Shown one piece after another: positions 1 to 8,796 of a stretch of DNA of 64,000 bases. The first letter of the stretch is position 1; every line of letters begins with the position of its first letter. This stretch comes from Rhizobium esperanzae (GTDB taxonomy: Bacteria; Pseudomonadota; Alphaproteobacteria; Rhizobiales; Rhizobiaceae). The position numbers and the translations under genes were made by a program. The DNA is taken from the NCBI RefSeq assembly GCF_014197615.1, contig NZ_JACIFY010000017.1, positions 62,001 to 126,000 of the forward strand, given 5' to 3'. The notes beneath the pieces are model-generated. The model searched no databases, was not told the origin of the DNA, and saw only the letters and a program-made list of their open reading frames with translations.

Positions 1-750
1 GACCGGGGCGTTGCCGCCGAGATCCATGGCAAGCTTCTTCAGGCCGGCGGATCGGGAAATCGCCTCCCCGGCCGCAAACCCGCCGGTGAACGACACCATC
101 CGGACGTCTCTGGCCGAAACGATCGCACGCCCAAGCTCCGCACCACCGATTGCAACGGTGACGATCGCTTCCGGCAGACCTGCCTCGATTAACGTCTCGA
201 CCAGCTTGAGGGCCGAAGACGGTGCAAGCTCGGAAGGCTTCAGCAGGACCGCATTGCCACCGGCAATAGCGGGGCCAAGCTTGTGCGCGACGAGGTTCAG
301 CGGATCATTGTAAGGGGTGATCGCGGCAATGATACCAAGCGGTTCGCGCGTAAACCAACCCTGGCGCGCCTCCGAGCCAGCATAGGCGTCGAACGGAACA
401 ATCTCCCCGGCATTGCGCCTGGCCTCCTCCGCGGAGAGCTTCAGCGTGTTGACGCAGCGCAACGTCTCCTTGCGTGCCTGCACGATCGTCTTGCCCGCCT
501 CGCGGACGATGGTGCGGGCAAAGTCCTCGCTTCGTTCATCGACGAGCCTTGCAGTGTTTTCCAGAATGGCCGCTCTGTGGTGGCGGGGCAGCGCGCGCGA
601 TCGCAAAGCTCCCTGTCTGGCGCGGATAAGAAGCGCATCGACATCGTTGGGATTGCTCACCGCAACGCGTCCGGCCAGCGAACCGTCATAGGGGTTGAGC
701 ACGTCGATCTCTTCTACATGCTGAACGATCAGGGGCTTTGCTGCGGTCAT
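1..750 (-). CDS. NAD(P)-dependent aldehyde dehydrogenase, C-terminus beyond window
   Basis: The reading frame is open from an ATG at 750 to the window edge, giving 250 residues of an aldehyde dehydrogenase N-terminal half. Family landmarks are the nucleotide-binding segment [16 protein letters not shown], then [15 protein letters not shown] and [11 protein letters not shown] at the edge. In most relatives the last motif reads LELGG, with Glu as general base; here the Glu position is Asp. The catalytic Cys lies outside the window. The ATG overlaps the TGA of the upstream homoserine dehydrogenase by four bases, so the two are probably translationally coupled. In this context the likely substrate is aspartate semialdehyde or a related short aldehyde; that is inference. 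Succinate-semialdehyde-type activity is also possible. Confidence 0.85.
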   Translation of the reverse strand, partial: MTAAKPLIVQHVEEIDVLNPYDGSLAGRVAVSNPNDVDALLIRARQGALRSRALPRHHRAAILENTARLVDERSEDFARTIVREAGKTIVQARKETLRCVNTLKLSAEEARRNAGEIVPFDAYAGSEARQGWFTREPLGIIAAITPYNDPLNLVAHKLGPAIAGGNAVLLKPSELAPSSALKLVETLIEAGLPEAIVTVAIGGAELGRAIVSARDVRMVSFTGGFAAGEAISRSAGLKKLAMDLGGNAPV

Positions 751-1811
751 TCTGCGGCTTCCTTCGTCGTGCGGGCCGGAGCGGCACGGTGGATGGCGAC
801 GATGTCAGAGAGAAGCGCATAGGCCGTCTCGACCCGCCCGGCACCCGGGCCGGTGACCGTCACGGCGCCGAGCATGTCGGTCGTGAAGGAAATAGCATTG
901 ATGACGCCGCTTACTCCCGCAAGCGGATGGTCGAGGGTGAGGCGGCGAGGCGCCACGGAGGCTTCGATTTGGCCGTTCGCATTGCGGACGGCCGAGCCGA
1001 TCAGTTTCCAGCGGCAGCCGCTCTCGGCAGCGGCCTCGATATCGGACACGGTAAGCGACGAGATTCCCTTGCAGGACACATCGGTCGGCTTGAGCGTGCC
1101 GCCCAGCAGTTCTTTCGCCAGGATGACCACCTTGAGCCGCACATCGTGACCTTCGACATCCGCAGTCGGATCAGCCTCGGCATAGCCCAGCGCCTGTGCC
1201 TCGCTCACGGCTTCGGAAAAGCCGAGCCCCGTCTCCATACGACCCAGAACGAAATTCGAAGTGCCGTTGAGGATGCCCTCGAAGCCAGTGAGACCCGCGC
1301 CGGCAAGTGTGGTCTTCGCCATGCGGATGACCGGTGTCCCGCTCATCACCGCTCCTTCGTATTCGAAGGCGACAGAATGGCGGCGCGCAAGCATTTTCAG
1401 CTCGCCCGCAGCAAGGGCAACCGGGCCTTTGTTCGTGGTCACGACATGCTTGCCGCTTTCCAGCGCCCAACGACAATGGGAAACGGCTGGTTCGCCATTG
1501 TGGGGATTGGTAAACGTGGCTTCTGCAACGATATCGGCGGGCGCATGCCTGATGACCTTCTCATTGTCCGCCTCTGCCGATCCGCCGGACAGCCTGGCAA
1601 AACCGCCCCTTTCGAACTTCGTCTCGACGAGCATGCGCGCATCGATACCATTCGCCGAAACGACGGAGCCGAGATTGAGGTCGGTGACGGCGACGATATT
1701 GAGCCGAAAGCCAACCTCCGCCTGCCATTGCTCGTTCCGCTCGGCAACGAGCTGGGCAAGGGCGCGGTTGACTCCGCCGAATCCGATAAGCGCGATATTG
1801 TATTGTACCAT
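747..1811 (-). CDS. homoserine dehydrogenase, short form without ACT domain
   Basis: The 354-residue protein begins with a Rossmann motif ([13 protein letters not shown]) and carries the homoserine dehydrogenase signatures NGTSNFVL and [13 protein letters not shown], followed by a conserved Lys (DVRLKVV). Biosynthetic enzymes of bacteria are usually about 430 residues with a C-terminal ACT domain for threonine feedback; this one ends after the catalytic domain. The family interconverts homoserine and aspartate semialdehyde with NAD(P). Coupling to an aldehyde dehydrogenase and a divergent Lrp-type regulator points to use in the oxidative, catabolic direction. The direction is inference; the family assignment is firm. 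Confidence 0.88.
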   Translation of the reverse strand: MVQYNIALIGFGGVNRALAQLVAERNEQWQAEVGFRLNIVAVTDLNLGSVVSANGIDARMLVETKFERGGFARLSGGSAEADNEKVIRHAPADIVAEATFTNPHNGEPAVSHCRWALESGKHVVTTNKGPVALAAGELKMLARRHSVAFEYEGAVMSGTPVIRMAKTTLAGAGLTGFEGILNGTSNFVLGRMETGLGFSEAVSEAQALGYAEADPTADVEGHDVRLKVVILAKELLGGTLKPTDVSCKGISSLTVSDIEAAAESGCRWKLIGSAVRNANGQIEASVAPRRLTLDHPLAGVSGVINAISFTTDMLGAVTVTGPGAGRVETAYALLSDIVAIHRAAPARTTKEAAE

Positions 1812-2049
1812 GTCGGTTCCTCATGAGCGATAAGAACAACATGAGGGCGCAAAGAGTCAGTCGGAAGCTTGCGAAATGGCCAAAGGATTGGACGTTCTGC
1901 TACGCGTTCGCGACAAATGCGCAGAATCCCCGCAAAACCATGGGATTGGGAGGCAGCTAGGCGCAGATCACCTAGATTCTGCGGCCATACCGCGCAGACT
2001 GTGCATATTCTGCATATTGGACACAGAAGTGACGGGCAGGAATCGGATA
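1812..2049. promoter_or_regulatory. divergent control region between homoserine dehydrogenase and Lrp regulator
   Basis: This 238-base gap separates divergent genes. It contains an 8-base inverted repeat, GCAGAATC at 1921-1928 and GATTCTGC at 1975-1982, and a tandem repeat of TGCATATT at 2002-2009 and 2011-2018. Lrp/AsnC proteins often wrap several spaced sites in such gaps, so these are candidate binding sites for the adjacent regulator. No site has been proven. Confidence 0.4.
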
Positions 2050-2517
2050 ATGGAACCAATTGACCACTTCGACCGTAGTATTCTCGGCCTCGTCCAGGTT
2101 GACTGCCAGATGAAAGCGGAGGCCATCGGCGACCTCGTCGGTCTCTCGGCTTCGGCCGTCCAGCGGCGTCTGAAGCGAATGCGCGATTGCGGCATCATCA
2201 CAGCCGAGATTGCGCTCGTCGACCGCAAGGCGGCCGGCAACCCCATGACCTTCATCGCAGGCATGGAGATCGAACGCGAGAACTACGACGCCCTCTCCAA
2301 GTTCCGGCTCTGGCTGGCCAAGCAGGAGCATATCCAGCAAGTCTATTACGTTACCGGCTCGGTCGACCTGGTCGCGATCATCACAGCGCGTGACGTAGAG
2401 CAGTATGACGAGATCACCGCCAACCTGATGTTGGAAAATCCGCAGATCAAACGCATTCATACCAATGTCGTTCTGAAAGACATCAAACTCGGCATGTTCA
2501 TGCCAATTTCGGAGTGA
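2050..2517 (+). CDS. Lrp/AsnC family transcriptional regulator
   Basis: This 155-residue protein has the family's usual length: an N-terminal winged helix-turn-helix (about residues 5-60, with LVGLSASAVQRRLKRM as recognition helix) and a C-terminal RAM effector domain with the VYYVTGSVDLVAII strand pattern. The ATG at 2050 follows a GCAGGA ribosome site and gives the normal Lrp N-terminus (MEPIDHFDR); an upstream in-frame ATG would add an unrelated extension. It is divergent from the homoserine dehydrogenase gene and is likely its regulator, probably sensing an amino acid such as homoserine (inference). Confidence 0.9.
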   Translation: MEPIDHFDRSILGLVQVDCQMKAEAIGDLVGLSASAVQRRLKRMRDCGIITAEIALVDRKAAGNPMTFIAGMEIERENYDALSKFRLWLAKQEHIQQVYYVTGSVDLVAIITARDVEQYDEITANLMLENPQIKRIHTNVVLKDIKLGMFMPISE

Positions 2518-2670
2518 ACTGAGAAACCCTCTTGCCTGGCTGTTTTCTTACTGCATCAGATAGCTGCATCTGGGCGGTTGAAAGGACTCGAACCGGAGGC
2601 GGACGCTTCCGTCCGTCAAGCGGTCAATTGCGCCGCATGATCGTTCCGAGATGGGGAGCTCACCCCGTCT

Positions 2671-3828
2671 CTAGGCAGCCTGCTGGTTTTCGCCGAAGGC
2701 TTCGACCCGGTCGCGGCCTTCGCGCTTCGAACGATAGAGCGCCTCATCCGCCTTCTGCATCAGCCGTTCAAAATCCCCGTCGTTTTCCTCGCGCGCGGCA
2801 ACGCCGATGCTGAGCGTCGGAAAGACAGCCAGATCCGGCCGCTGCGTGACGGCGGCGGCAAAGGTGAGGCGGATGCGCTCGGCAATCAGCACTGCATCGT
2901 CGCGAGAGATATTTTTCAGCACCGCCAGAAACTCGTCTCCGCCTTGACGGGCGAGCAGATCGCCGGAGCGCATGGTACCTCTCGCAACACTGGCGAAAAG
3001 CCGCAGCATATCGTCGCCGGCGGCGTGGCCGTGCCGGTCGTTCAGCTGCTTGAAATGGTCGATATCGATGATCAGCAGCGATATCGGCTGGGAGCCAAGA
3101 GCAGGCAGATGCTCGGCAAGGCCGCCTCGGTTGAGCGCGCCGGTCAGCGGATCGTGATGAGCGAGTTCGGTCAGCTGATTTCGGCTGCGCTCGGCGGCCA
3201 TCAGCACCATGGCCATGCTGCGGAGCATGATGAAGGCAACCGCCGATACCGCCATCCAGCTATGGACCACACTGCCGCCGAAAGGATCCGGCCCGCCAAT
3301 CTCGCCGGTCGCCGCAAGAATGCTGCGAACCGCAAAGATCATGGCGGTGCAGACATAGAGACCGACAAGCAGGGCTGCCGAATACAGCTTCTCGCGCCGG
3401 ACAATGCTGACTGCTTCCCGTGCGACCGCAAGATCGGACAGGCAGCAGATGACGGAGACGTAGAGGAGCCGGGCCGATACTGCCGCGGGGTTGCTGACGA
3501 TAAGCACGACTGGCACGCTGACGAGAAAGATGGCAAGCCAGAAAATGCGCTGGTCGAGCGCCCGTCCCGAAAAGACGCGCACGGCAAAGAACATCAGCAT
3601 GTAACCCGCAATGGTCAACACATTGCCGCCATCGATCGAGACGGAGTAGGGAACGAGATTGCGCAGCGCGACGAGGAACGACCCGACGCCGACAAGCAGA
3701 TTGCTCACGCCCCACCATAGCGGCCACCTTTCGAAGCGGCCGGTCGCATAGGCTGCAAGCTGGAGCACGCCCAGCACGAAACAACTCACGGCAACAATGA
3801 AATAGATTGTCCTGAGATCCAGCAGCAT
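2671..3828 (-). CDS. membrane-anchored diguanylate cyclase (GGDEF)
   Basis: The 385-residue protein has roughly six or seven hydrophobic segments in residues 1-215, then a GGDEF domain. The signature GGDEF is at residues 296-300, preceded at the right distance by RSGD (287-290), an RxxD inhibitory site, so product inhibition by cyclic di-GMP is expected. DIDHFKQLND holds the metal-binding Asp. There is no EAL domain. The ATG at 3828 follows GGGAAAG; an in-frame start at 3870 would add 14 residues without a clear ribosome site. The gene stands alone, and its sensory input is unknown. Confidence 0.88.
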   Translation of the reverse strand: MLLDLRTIYFIVAVSCFVLGVLQLAAYATGRFERWPLWWGVSNLLVGVGSFLVALRNLVPYSVSIDGGNVLTIAGYMLMFFAVRVFSGRALDQRIFWLAIFLVSVPVVLIVSNPAAVSARLLYVSVICCLSDLAVAREAVSIVRREKLYSAALLVGLYVCTAMIFAVRSILAATGEIGGPDPFGGSVVHSWMAVSAVAFIMLRSMAMVLMAAERSRNQLTELAHHDPLTGALNRGGLAEHLPALGSQPISLLIIDIDHFKQLNDRHGHAAGDDMLRLFASVARGTMRSGDLLARQGGDEFLAVLKNISRDDAVLIAERIRLTFAAAVTQRPDLAVFPTLSIGVAAREENDGDFERLMQKADEALYRSKREGRDRVEAFGENQQAA

Positions 3829-4098
3829 GACGCTTTCCCGAGGTTCTGGCTGGGAACCTACAGCAAGCATTTTGCAGTTTGATTGGAGGCTTTGTTAAAA
3901 GTTTCACGATCACAGGATTTTTCAAGCGGCCCGCACCATGCCGATGATGCCCAGCTTCATCGAACTGGCCTCCCCGCCGACGGACGCTGGTTCCGCCGCC
4001 ACGGCATTCGACAACGTACCTATTCCCTTGGATCGACAGGCGTCGTCATCCGGGTCGATGCCCTTGTTATCGGCGAAACGGATGTCTTCGTGCATGCA

Positions 4099-4953
4099 TC
4101 AGCGCACTCCCAGTTCGCGATGCGACCTGCGGAGTTTTGCAGGCGTAACGTGATAGGTGCGCCTGAACCAGTTCACCAGATGGGCGCAATCCGTGAAGCC
4201 GCATTCATAGGCGATCTGGGCGATAGACCGATCGCTGTTAAGCACCATCCACTTCGCGGCCTTCAGGCGAATCTGCCGCCAATATTCGCCGGGAGCGACC
4301 TGCAGATGCCTCTGGAAAAGCCGGGAAAGCTCTCGTTCCGATGTGCCGACGCTGGCGGCGATGTCGGCGAGAGAACACAGCTCGTACATTTTCTGCCGCA
4401 TCAGTCCTATCGCATTCGCCACACGGCGGTCCCCGCATTTCATGCCGAGATCGGACTCTTCGATCGCGTCTTGTCTGTCGAAACCATGATCACCGAGAAG
4501 GTAGTGAAACGCCTTATGCGCCCGGGACTCCCCGCACGCATTAGACACCAGATACATTGCGAGCTTTATCGACGCCAAACCGCCCGGACAGGTTATGACA
4601 TTTCCGTCAACCACGACCGGCCGGTCGGTGACCGGCGTGATATCCGGGAAAGTCTGGCGCAACAGCCCCGCCAGCGTGAAATGGACTGCGCATCTCTTTC
4701 CCGCAAGCAGGCCCGCCTCGGCCAGCACGAAACTTCCTGAACAGTTGCCGGCGACCGGCACACCTTTGCGAACGGCCGCCGCTATGAAATCGTAGAGTTC
4801 CGGCGGGATCCCACCAGCGAGCCGAAGAAAGTCGGTGAAGCAGGCAAGCGGCATCAGCGTGAAGTTCGGCGTCGCCAAGATCCCTACCCGCAGTGGAGCG
4901 GTTATGTCGGGCGGCGGTTTGCTTGGCCCCAGTTGGGAGTAGTCGCGCTGCAA
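4099..4953 (-). CDS. GlxA-type AraC family regulator with shortened amidase-like domain
   Basis: The C-terminal third is a standard AraC double helix-turn-helix (ADIAASVGTSERELSRLFQRH, then IAQIAYECGFTDCAHLVNWFRR). The N-terminal part is the DJ-1/PfpI-like domain of GlxA regulators, with nucleophile-elbow remnant AGNCSGSFVLAEAGLL. Members are usually about 310-330 residues; this has 284. Between FLRLAGG and IPPELYDF about 40-50 residues of the domain appear to be missing, in frame. The start is a TTG at 4953 with GGAGG eight bases upstream. Relatives such as GbdR and CdhR control betaine and carnitine use, matching the divergent betaine genes. Whether the shortened domain still senses a ligand is unknown. 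Confidence 0.85.
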   Translation of the reverse strand: MQRDYSQLGPSKPPPDITAPLRVGILATPNFTLMPLACFTDFLRLAGGIPPELYDFIAAAVRKGVPVAGNCSGSFVLAEAGLLAGKRCAVHFTLAGLLRQTFPDITPVTDRPVVVDGNVITCPGGLASIKLAMYLVSNACGESRAHKAFHYLLGDHGFDRQDAIEESDLGMKCGDRRVANAIGLMRQKMYELCSLADIAASVGTSERELSRLFQRHLQVAPGEYWRQIRLKAAKWMVLNSDRSIAQIAYECGFTDCAHLVNWFRRTYHVTPAKLRRSHRELGVR

Positions 4954-5109
4954 ACGAAGGTCCTCCGGGCCATGGAAATTGTCCTAAACGTACAATACTG
5001 CGACGACCAAGACAAATACCATCGATTTGCGTGGAAGGATGGGGCGCAGAGGCTCGAAAACCGGTGCTCCCGTCCACCAGGCAGGCCCATGAAAAGCAAA
5101 AAGGGGAAC

Positions 5110-6108
5110 ATGATGAAGAATCTTCTCGCAGTCTCGACGGTCGCGCTGATCGCTGGCATCGCATCCAACGCCAGCGCCGCTTGCGGCACCGTCAGCGTCG
5201 CCAACATGAACTGGCAAAGCGGCGAACTTCTCGCCCATGTCGATAAGTTCATCCTCGAGCATGGCTTCGGCTGTCAGGTGGAGTTCGTGCCCGGCGACAC
5301 GGTACCGACAATCACCTCGATGGTGGAAAAGGGGCAGCCCGACATCGCCGGCGAGGCCTGGGTCGATCTTGTCCCGGAAATCGTCAAGCGCGGCGTCGAT
5401 GAACACAGAATTGTAAATATCGGACCAGCTTTATCCGACGGCGGCATTCAAGGCTGGTATATACCGAAATTCATCGTCGACGCTCATCCCGAGATCAAGA
5501 CGGTCGATGATGCGTTCGCCCATCCGGAGCTTTTCCCGGCGCCTGAGAACACATCGAAGGGAGCTGTGTTCAATGGGCCGACAGGATCGGGCGGCTCGGT
5601 CGTCAGCGCTCAGCTTTTCAAAGCCTATGGCGGCGAAGCCAAGGGCTTCGAGCTCGTCGATCCCGGAACCCAGGCCGGTCTAGACGGCGCCATGGCGCGG
5701 GCTTACGAGCACAAGGAGGGCTGGATGGGCTATTACTGGTCACCGACCGCCCTTCTCGGAAAATATTCCATGGTCCGCTTGCAAGCCGGTGTCCCGCACG
5801 ATGCCACGGAATGGAAGCGCTGCAATACCGCTTCCGACTGTCTCGATCCCAAAAAGAACGAGTGGCCGAAAGACCATGTCGTGACCCTCGTTTCACAGAA
5901 ACTGGCGGAAAGCGGAAATGCCGGCGTTGTCGACTACCTTCGCAAGAGGTCATGGGACAATCAGACCGTGAGTTCGGTCATGTCGTGGATGACCGACACG
6001 CAAGCGGGCGGCGAAGACGGCGCGGTGCACTTTTTCAAGGAGCATCCAGAAATCTGGAAGTCGTGGCTCAGCGCCGACGTGGCGGAGAAAATCACGGCCG
6101 CTCTCTGA
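5110..6108 (+). CDS. glycine betaine/proline-type ABC transporter substrate-binding protein
   Basis: The 332-residue protein has a signal peptide (MMKNLLAVSTVALIAGIA, cleavage near ASA-AC) and a ProX/OpuAC-type periplasmic fold with aromatic residues expected to form a quaternary-ammonium cage (WYIPKF, WMGYYWSP). The start at 5110 follows AAGGGG; a second ATG follows directly. It would bind glycine betaine, proline betaine or similar compounds in the periplasm. No permease or ATPase gene is adjacent, so it either feeds a transporter encoded elsewhere or acts as a sensor for the locus. The demethylase-type gene downstream supports a betaine as ligand. Confidence 0.85.
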   Translation: MMKNLLAVSTVALIAGIASNASAACGTVSVANMNWQSGELLAHVDKFILEHGFGCQVEFVPGDTVPTITSMVEKGQPDIAGEAWVDLVPEIVKRGVDEHRIVNIGPALSDGGIQGWYIPKFIVDAHPEIKTVDDAFAHPELFPAPENTSKGAVFNGPTGSGGSVVSAQLFKAYGGEAKGFELVDPGTQAGLDGAMARAYEHKEGWMGYYWSPTALLGKYSMVRLQAGVPHDATEWKRCNTASDCLDPKKNEWPKDHVVTLVSQKLAESGNAGVVDYLRKRSWDNQTVSSVMSWMTDTQAGGEDGAVHFFKEHPEIWKSWLSADVAEKITAAL

Positions 6109-6113
6109 GTTCT

Positions 6114-6182
6114 CATGCAGGTCGCCTGGAAGCGTGCAGCGGTTCCGGGCGACAAGCATACAACAAAGAGCCAAAGCGCGCG
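6114..6182 (+). repeat. rhizobial small palindromic repeat, copy 1
   Basis: The segment GTCGCCTGGAAGCGTGCAGC, then GGTTCCGGGCGAC and CAACAAAGAGCCAAAGCGCG, matches in reverse orientation the element at 8722-8792 and shares its core layout (GTCG, CGGAA or CGAAA, GCGG, TTCCG, CGAC) with 40354-40403. It lies between the binding-protein and oxidoreductase genes, where it could form a hairpin in the shared transcript. Confidence 0.65.
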
Positions 6183-6241
6183 CGGTTCGGTTGGGCCGCA
6201 CATTCGTACCCGCAAGCCGTGGAACCGACACAGGATTCAAG

Positions 6242-8284
6242 ATGACAATCTCCTTTCCGAAGACCTTCTCCGAAATCACCCTTGCGGGCCATACGCTGCG
6301 CAACAGGATCGTATTCGGCGCTCACACGGCAAACATGTCCGTGAACGGACTGCCGAGCGATCAGACGATTGCCTATTACGTCGAGCGGGCGATCGGGGGG
6401 GCGGCGATGATCGTTGTCGAGCCGATGCCTGTCCACCCGGCCACCGTGCTGACGCGCGGCAACTTCCGGACCTCGGACGACTCCGTCATCCCGGCGTTCC
6501 GGACGTTAACCGATAGCGTGAAGCAGCATGGGGCGGTCATCGTCCAGCAACTCTATCATGTCGGAAGCCATGGCGACTCCGACCTTTCCTTTCACCCGCA
6601 TTGGTCGCCTTCGGGAGGACCGAGCTACCACGACAGCGACGGCTCGCACGCAATGACCGAGGGCGAAATCGAGGAAACCATCGACGCCTTCGTCAAGGCA
6701 GCGCTGCGTTGTCAGGCGGCTGGTTTTGACGGCGTCGAGGTTTGGGCCGCTTACGGAGGTCTTCTCGACCAGTTCTGGACGCCATTCTATAACCACCGCG
6801 AAGATCGTTGGGGTGGCAGTATCGAAAACAGAACACGGTTCTCGCGGGAAATCCTCAGCCGTATCCGACACGCCTGTGGTCCGGGCTTCATCGTCGGGCT
6901 GACCGTCAGCGACGAGCCGGGCTGTCCGACGGCCTTGAATCGCGACCAATTGACCGAGATCGTTGCCGGCTTGGACGAAGAGCGGCTGATCGATTACGTG
7001 ACCTGTGGCTCTGGCGGCTACTTCGACTATGGCAGCCTCATGCCGACCTTTCTTTATCCGGAGAGATTGGGTGTCGAGCTGTCGGCGCGCCTGAAGCAGG
7101 TCGTGAGCCATGCCCTGGTCACGGCGGAAAGCCATATTCGAACACCCGAAAACGCCGAGATCACGCTCGGCGAGGGGGCAGCGGATCTGATTTCCATCGT
7201 CCGCGGCCAGATCGCCGACCCGCACCTTGCCAACAAGGCGCGCTTGGGCACGCCCGAAGACATCAGGGGCTGTCTGTCCTGCAACCAGATGTGCTGGGGC
7301 CGTCGCTCCCGCGACTATTGGATCAGCTGCCTGATCAACCCGTCGGTCGGGCGCGAGGCGGAATGGGGAGGCGATCAGTTCGAACCTGTCGATAACCCTC
7401 AGTTCGTATTGGTCGTCGGCGGCGGACCGGCCGGATTGGAAGCAGCGCGTGTCGCCGCCGAAAGGGGTCATCGGGTTGTGCTTGCGGAAGCATCGGATCG
7501 GCTGGGGGGCGCTTTCCGCCTTGCAGGCGAGCAGCCGCGGCGGGCGCAGATACTGGACCTCATTCGCTGGTACGAAATTCGCTTCGAAAAACTCGGCGTC
7601 GAGGTTCGCTTCAACAGCGATATCGAGGGGAGCGACGTCGCTGACATCAGCGCCGACGTGGTGATCCTGGCGACCGGATCGCTGCCGCGGGAAACCGGCT
7701 TTCAGAAGGCCATGCCCAATCGTCCTTCGCTCGACGGGATCGAGCGAGGCAACATTTTCTCCGCCGAAAGCGTCATGGCCCGTCAGGCGAGGCTCGGCAA
7801 ACGTGTCGTCGTGGCAGACGAAACCGGCGGATGGAAGGGTTGCGGCACGGCTTGGAAGCTCGCCGAGCAAGGGCACGAGGTCGTACTCGTGACACCCGAC
7901 GCGCTCGTCGGAAAGGAACTGCAGCGCACCTCCGCCGACGTTCCCCTGCGCCGGACGCTCAGCATGCTCGGCGTTCAATTCCGAACCGAGACCAGCATAG
8001 AGAGCTGGCAAGGAAACGCCGCCATCCTCATCTCCCATTTGACGGGAAAACGCGAGACGATCGAGGCGGATACCCTTGTCTTCTCCACGACCAACGTTGC
8101 AGCGAACTGGCTCGCTTTGGAACTGGCCGAACTCGGCATCCCGTTTGTCGAAATCGGTGACGGTGTGGCGCCAAGGCAGGCTCCCTACGCGTTCTATGAG
8201 GGGCGGCGTGCGGGAATGGCGATCAGGGCGCAAAAGGCGCACGAAGCGCCGACGCAGCGAAAGTTAGGGTGGCATAGCCCGTGA
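6242..8284 (+). CDS. FMN/4Fe-4S/FAD oxidoreductase of the trimethylamine/dimethylglycine dehydrogenase type
   Basis: The 680-residue protein has the full three-part architecture of the family: an N-terminal Old Yellow Enzyme TIM barrel for FMN (about 1-340), a 4Fe-4S cluster loop (C344, C347, C351, C363) and C-terminal FAD/NAD(P)H-type Rossmann domains (VVGGGPAGLEAARVA near 394). Relatives include trimethylamine dehydrogenase, dimethylglycine demethylase DgcA and stachydrine demethylase StcD of rhizobia; 2,4-dienoyl-CoA reductases share the architecture. A betaine-binding protein upstream and a GlxA-type regulator favour N-demethylation of a betaine. The exact substrate cannot be read from the sequence. 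The ATG at 6242 gives the canonical N-terminus; longer in-frame starts run into the repeat. Confidence 0.87.
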   Translation: MTISFPKTFSEITLAGHTLRNRIVFGAHTANMSVNGLPSDQTIAYYVERAIGGAAMIVVEPMPVHPATVLTRGNFRTSDDSVIPAFRTLTDSVKQHGAVIVQQLYHVGSHGDSDLSFHPHWSPSGGPSYHDSDGSHAMTEGEIEETIDAFVKAALRCQAAGFDGVEVWAAYGGLLDQFWTPFYNHREDRWGGSIENRTRFSREILSRIRHACGPGFIVGLTVSDEPGCPTALNRDQLTEIVAGLDEERLIDYVTCGSGGYFDYGSLMPTFLYPERLGVELSARLKQVVSHALVTAESHIRTPENAEITLGEGAADLISIVRGQIADPHLANKARLGTPEDIRGCLSCNQMCWGRRSRDYWISCLINPSVGREAEWGGDQFEPVDNPQFVLVVGGGPAGLEAARVAAERGHRVVLAEASDRLGGAFRLAGEQPRRAQILDLIRWYEIRFEKLGVEVRFNSDIEGSDVADISADVVILATGSLPRETGFQKAMPNRPSLDGIERGNIFSAESVMARQARLGKRVVVADETGGWKGCGTAWKLAEQGHEVVLVTPDALVGKELQRTSADVPLRRTLSMLGVQFRTETSIESWQGNAAILISHLTGKRETIEADTLVFSTTNVAANWLALELAELGIPFVEIGDGVAPRQAPYAFYEGRRAGMAIRAQKAHEAPTQRKLGWHSP

Positions 8285-8721
8285 AGATCACTAGCCAACC
8301 TAGGCTGGCTTGCGTGAACACTGGAGTCCTGATCCCGATCCAACCGCTGCAACTTTAGAGCGGCGATACGCGAGCTCGCGAACCGGGCAATCGATCGGCT
8401 GGGGTCTCCGCGACGCTCCCGTCAAAACCCGGAATTGTCACGCGTTGCGATATCGACGTCGGCAAGGCAAAATCCCGATCATCGTAGACTTTTCGCCAGT
8501 GCGGATCGAGCGGACGTGGACGCAATGTCCACGCGAAAGATTCAAACTGGCAGAGATGGGGAGGAAATTTGAAGGCGCGGCGAAAGCGCGCGGTGCCGCA
8601 GGCCGACAAGGGCTGCGACGCGGATATTCCAGTTAAATCAAACCTACGGCTGGATGCACGGCAACGCAAAACCATTTCAGCAGCCGGCTGAAGCGCGCCG
8701 CATCAGGTCTGATTCGTGCGA
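8285..8721. other. non-coding stretch, nothing recognised
   Basis: No convincing gene is seen in these 437 bases. A weak stem (AGCCA 8293-8297, TGGCT 8306-8310) follows the oxidoreductase stop without a T tract. A frame at 8310-8636 encodes a composition-biased peptide with no recognisable family and no good ribosome site. Confidence 0.5.
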
Positions 8722-8792
8722 GGCGCTTCAGCTCTTTGGTTCGTGGATGTCGTTGTCGCGGAACCGCTGCGCGCTTCCGGGCGACACACCTT
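8722..8792 (-). repeat. rhizobial small palindromic repeat, copy 2 (inverted relative to copy 1)
   Basis: Read on the minus strand it gives GTCGCCCGGAAGCGCGCAGC, then GGTTCCGCGACAACGACAT and AAAGAGCTGAAGCGC, closely following the element at 6114-6182. The two copies enclose the oxidoreductase gene in opposite orientation. It lies against the 3' end of the GNAT gene at 8797. Confidence 0.65.
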
Positions 8793-8796
8793 GGCT

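Noticed and set aside
2580-2625. Minus-strand GGTTCGAGTCC resembling a tRNA T-loop
   Set aside because: No pairing T stem, no acceptor stem and no anticodon arm can be built around it.
8310-8636. 108-residue frame in the gap after the oxidoreductase
   Set aside because: Arg-rich composition, no ribosome site, no family features.
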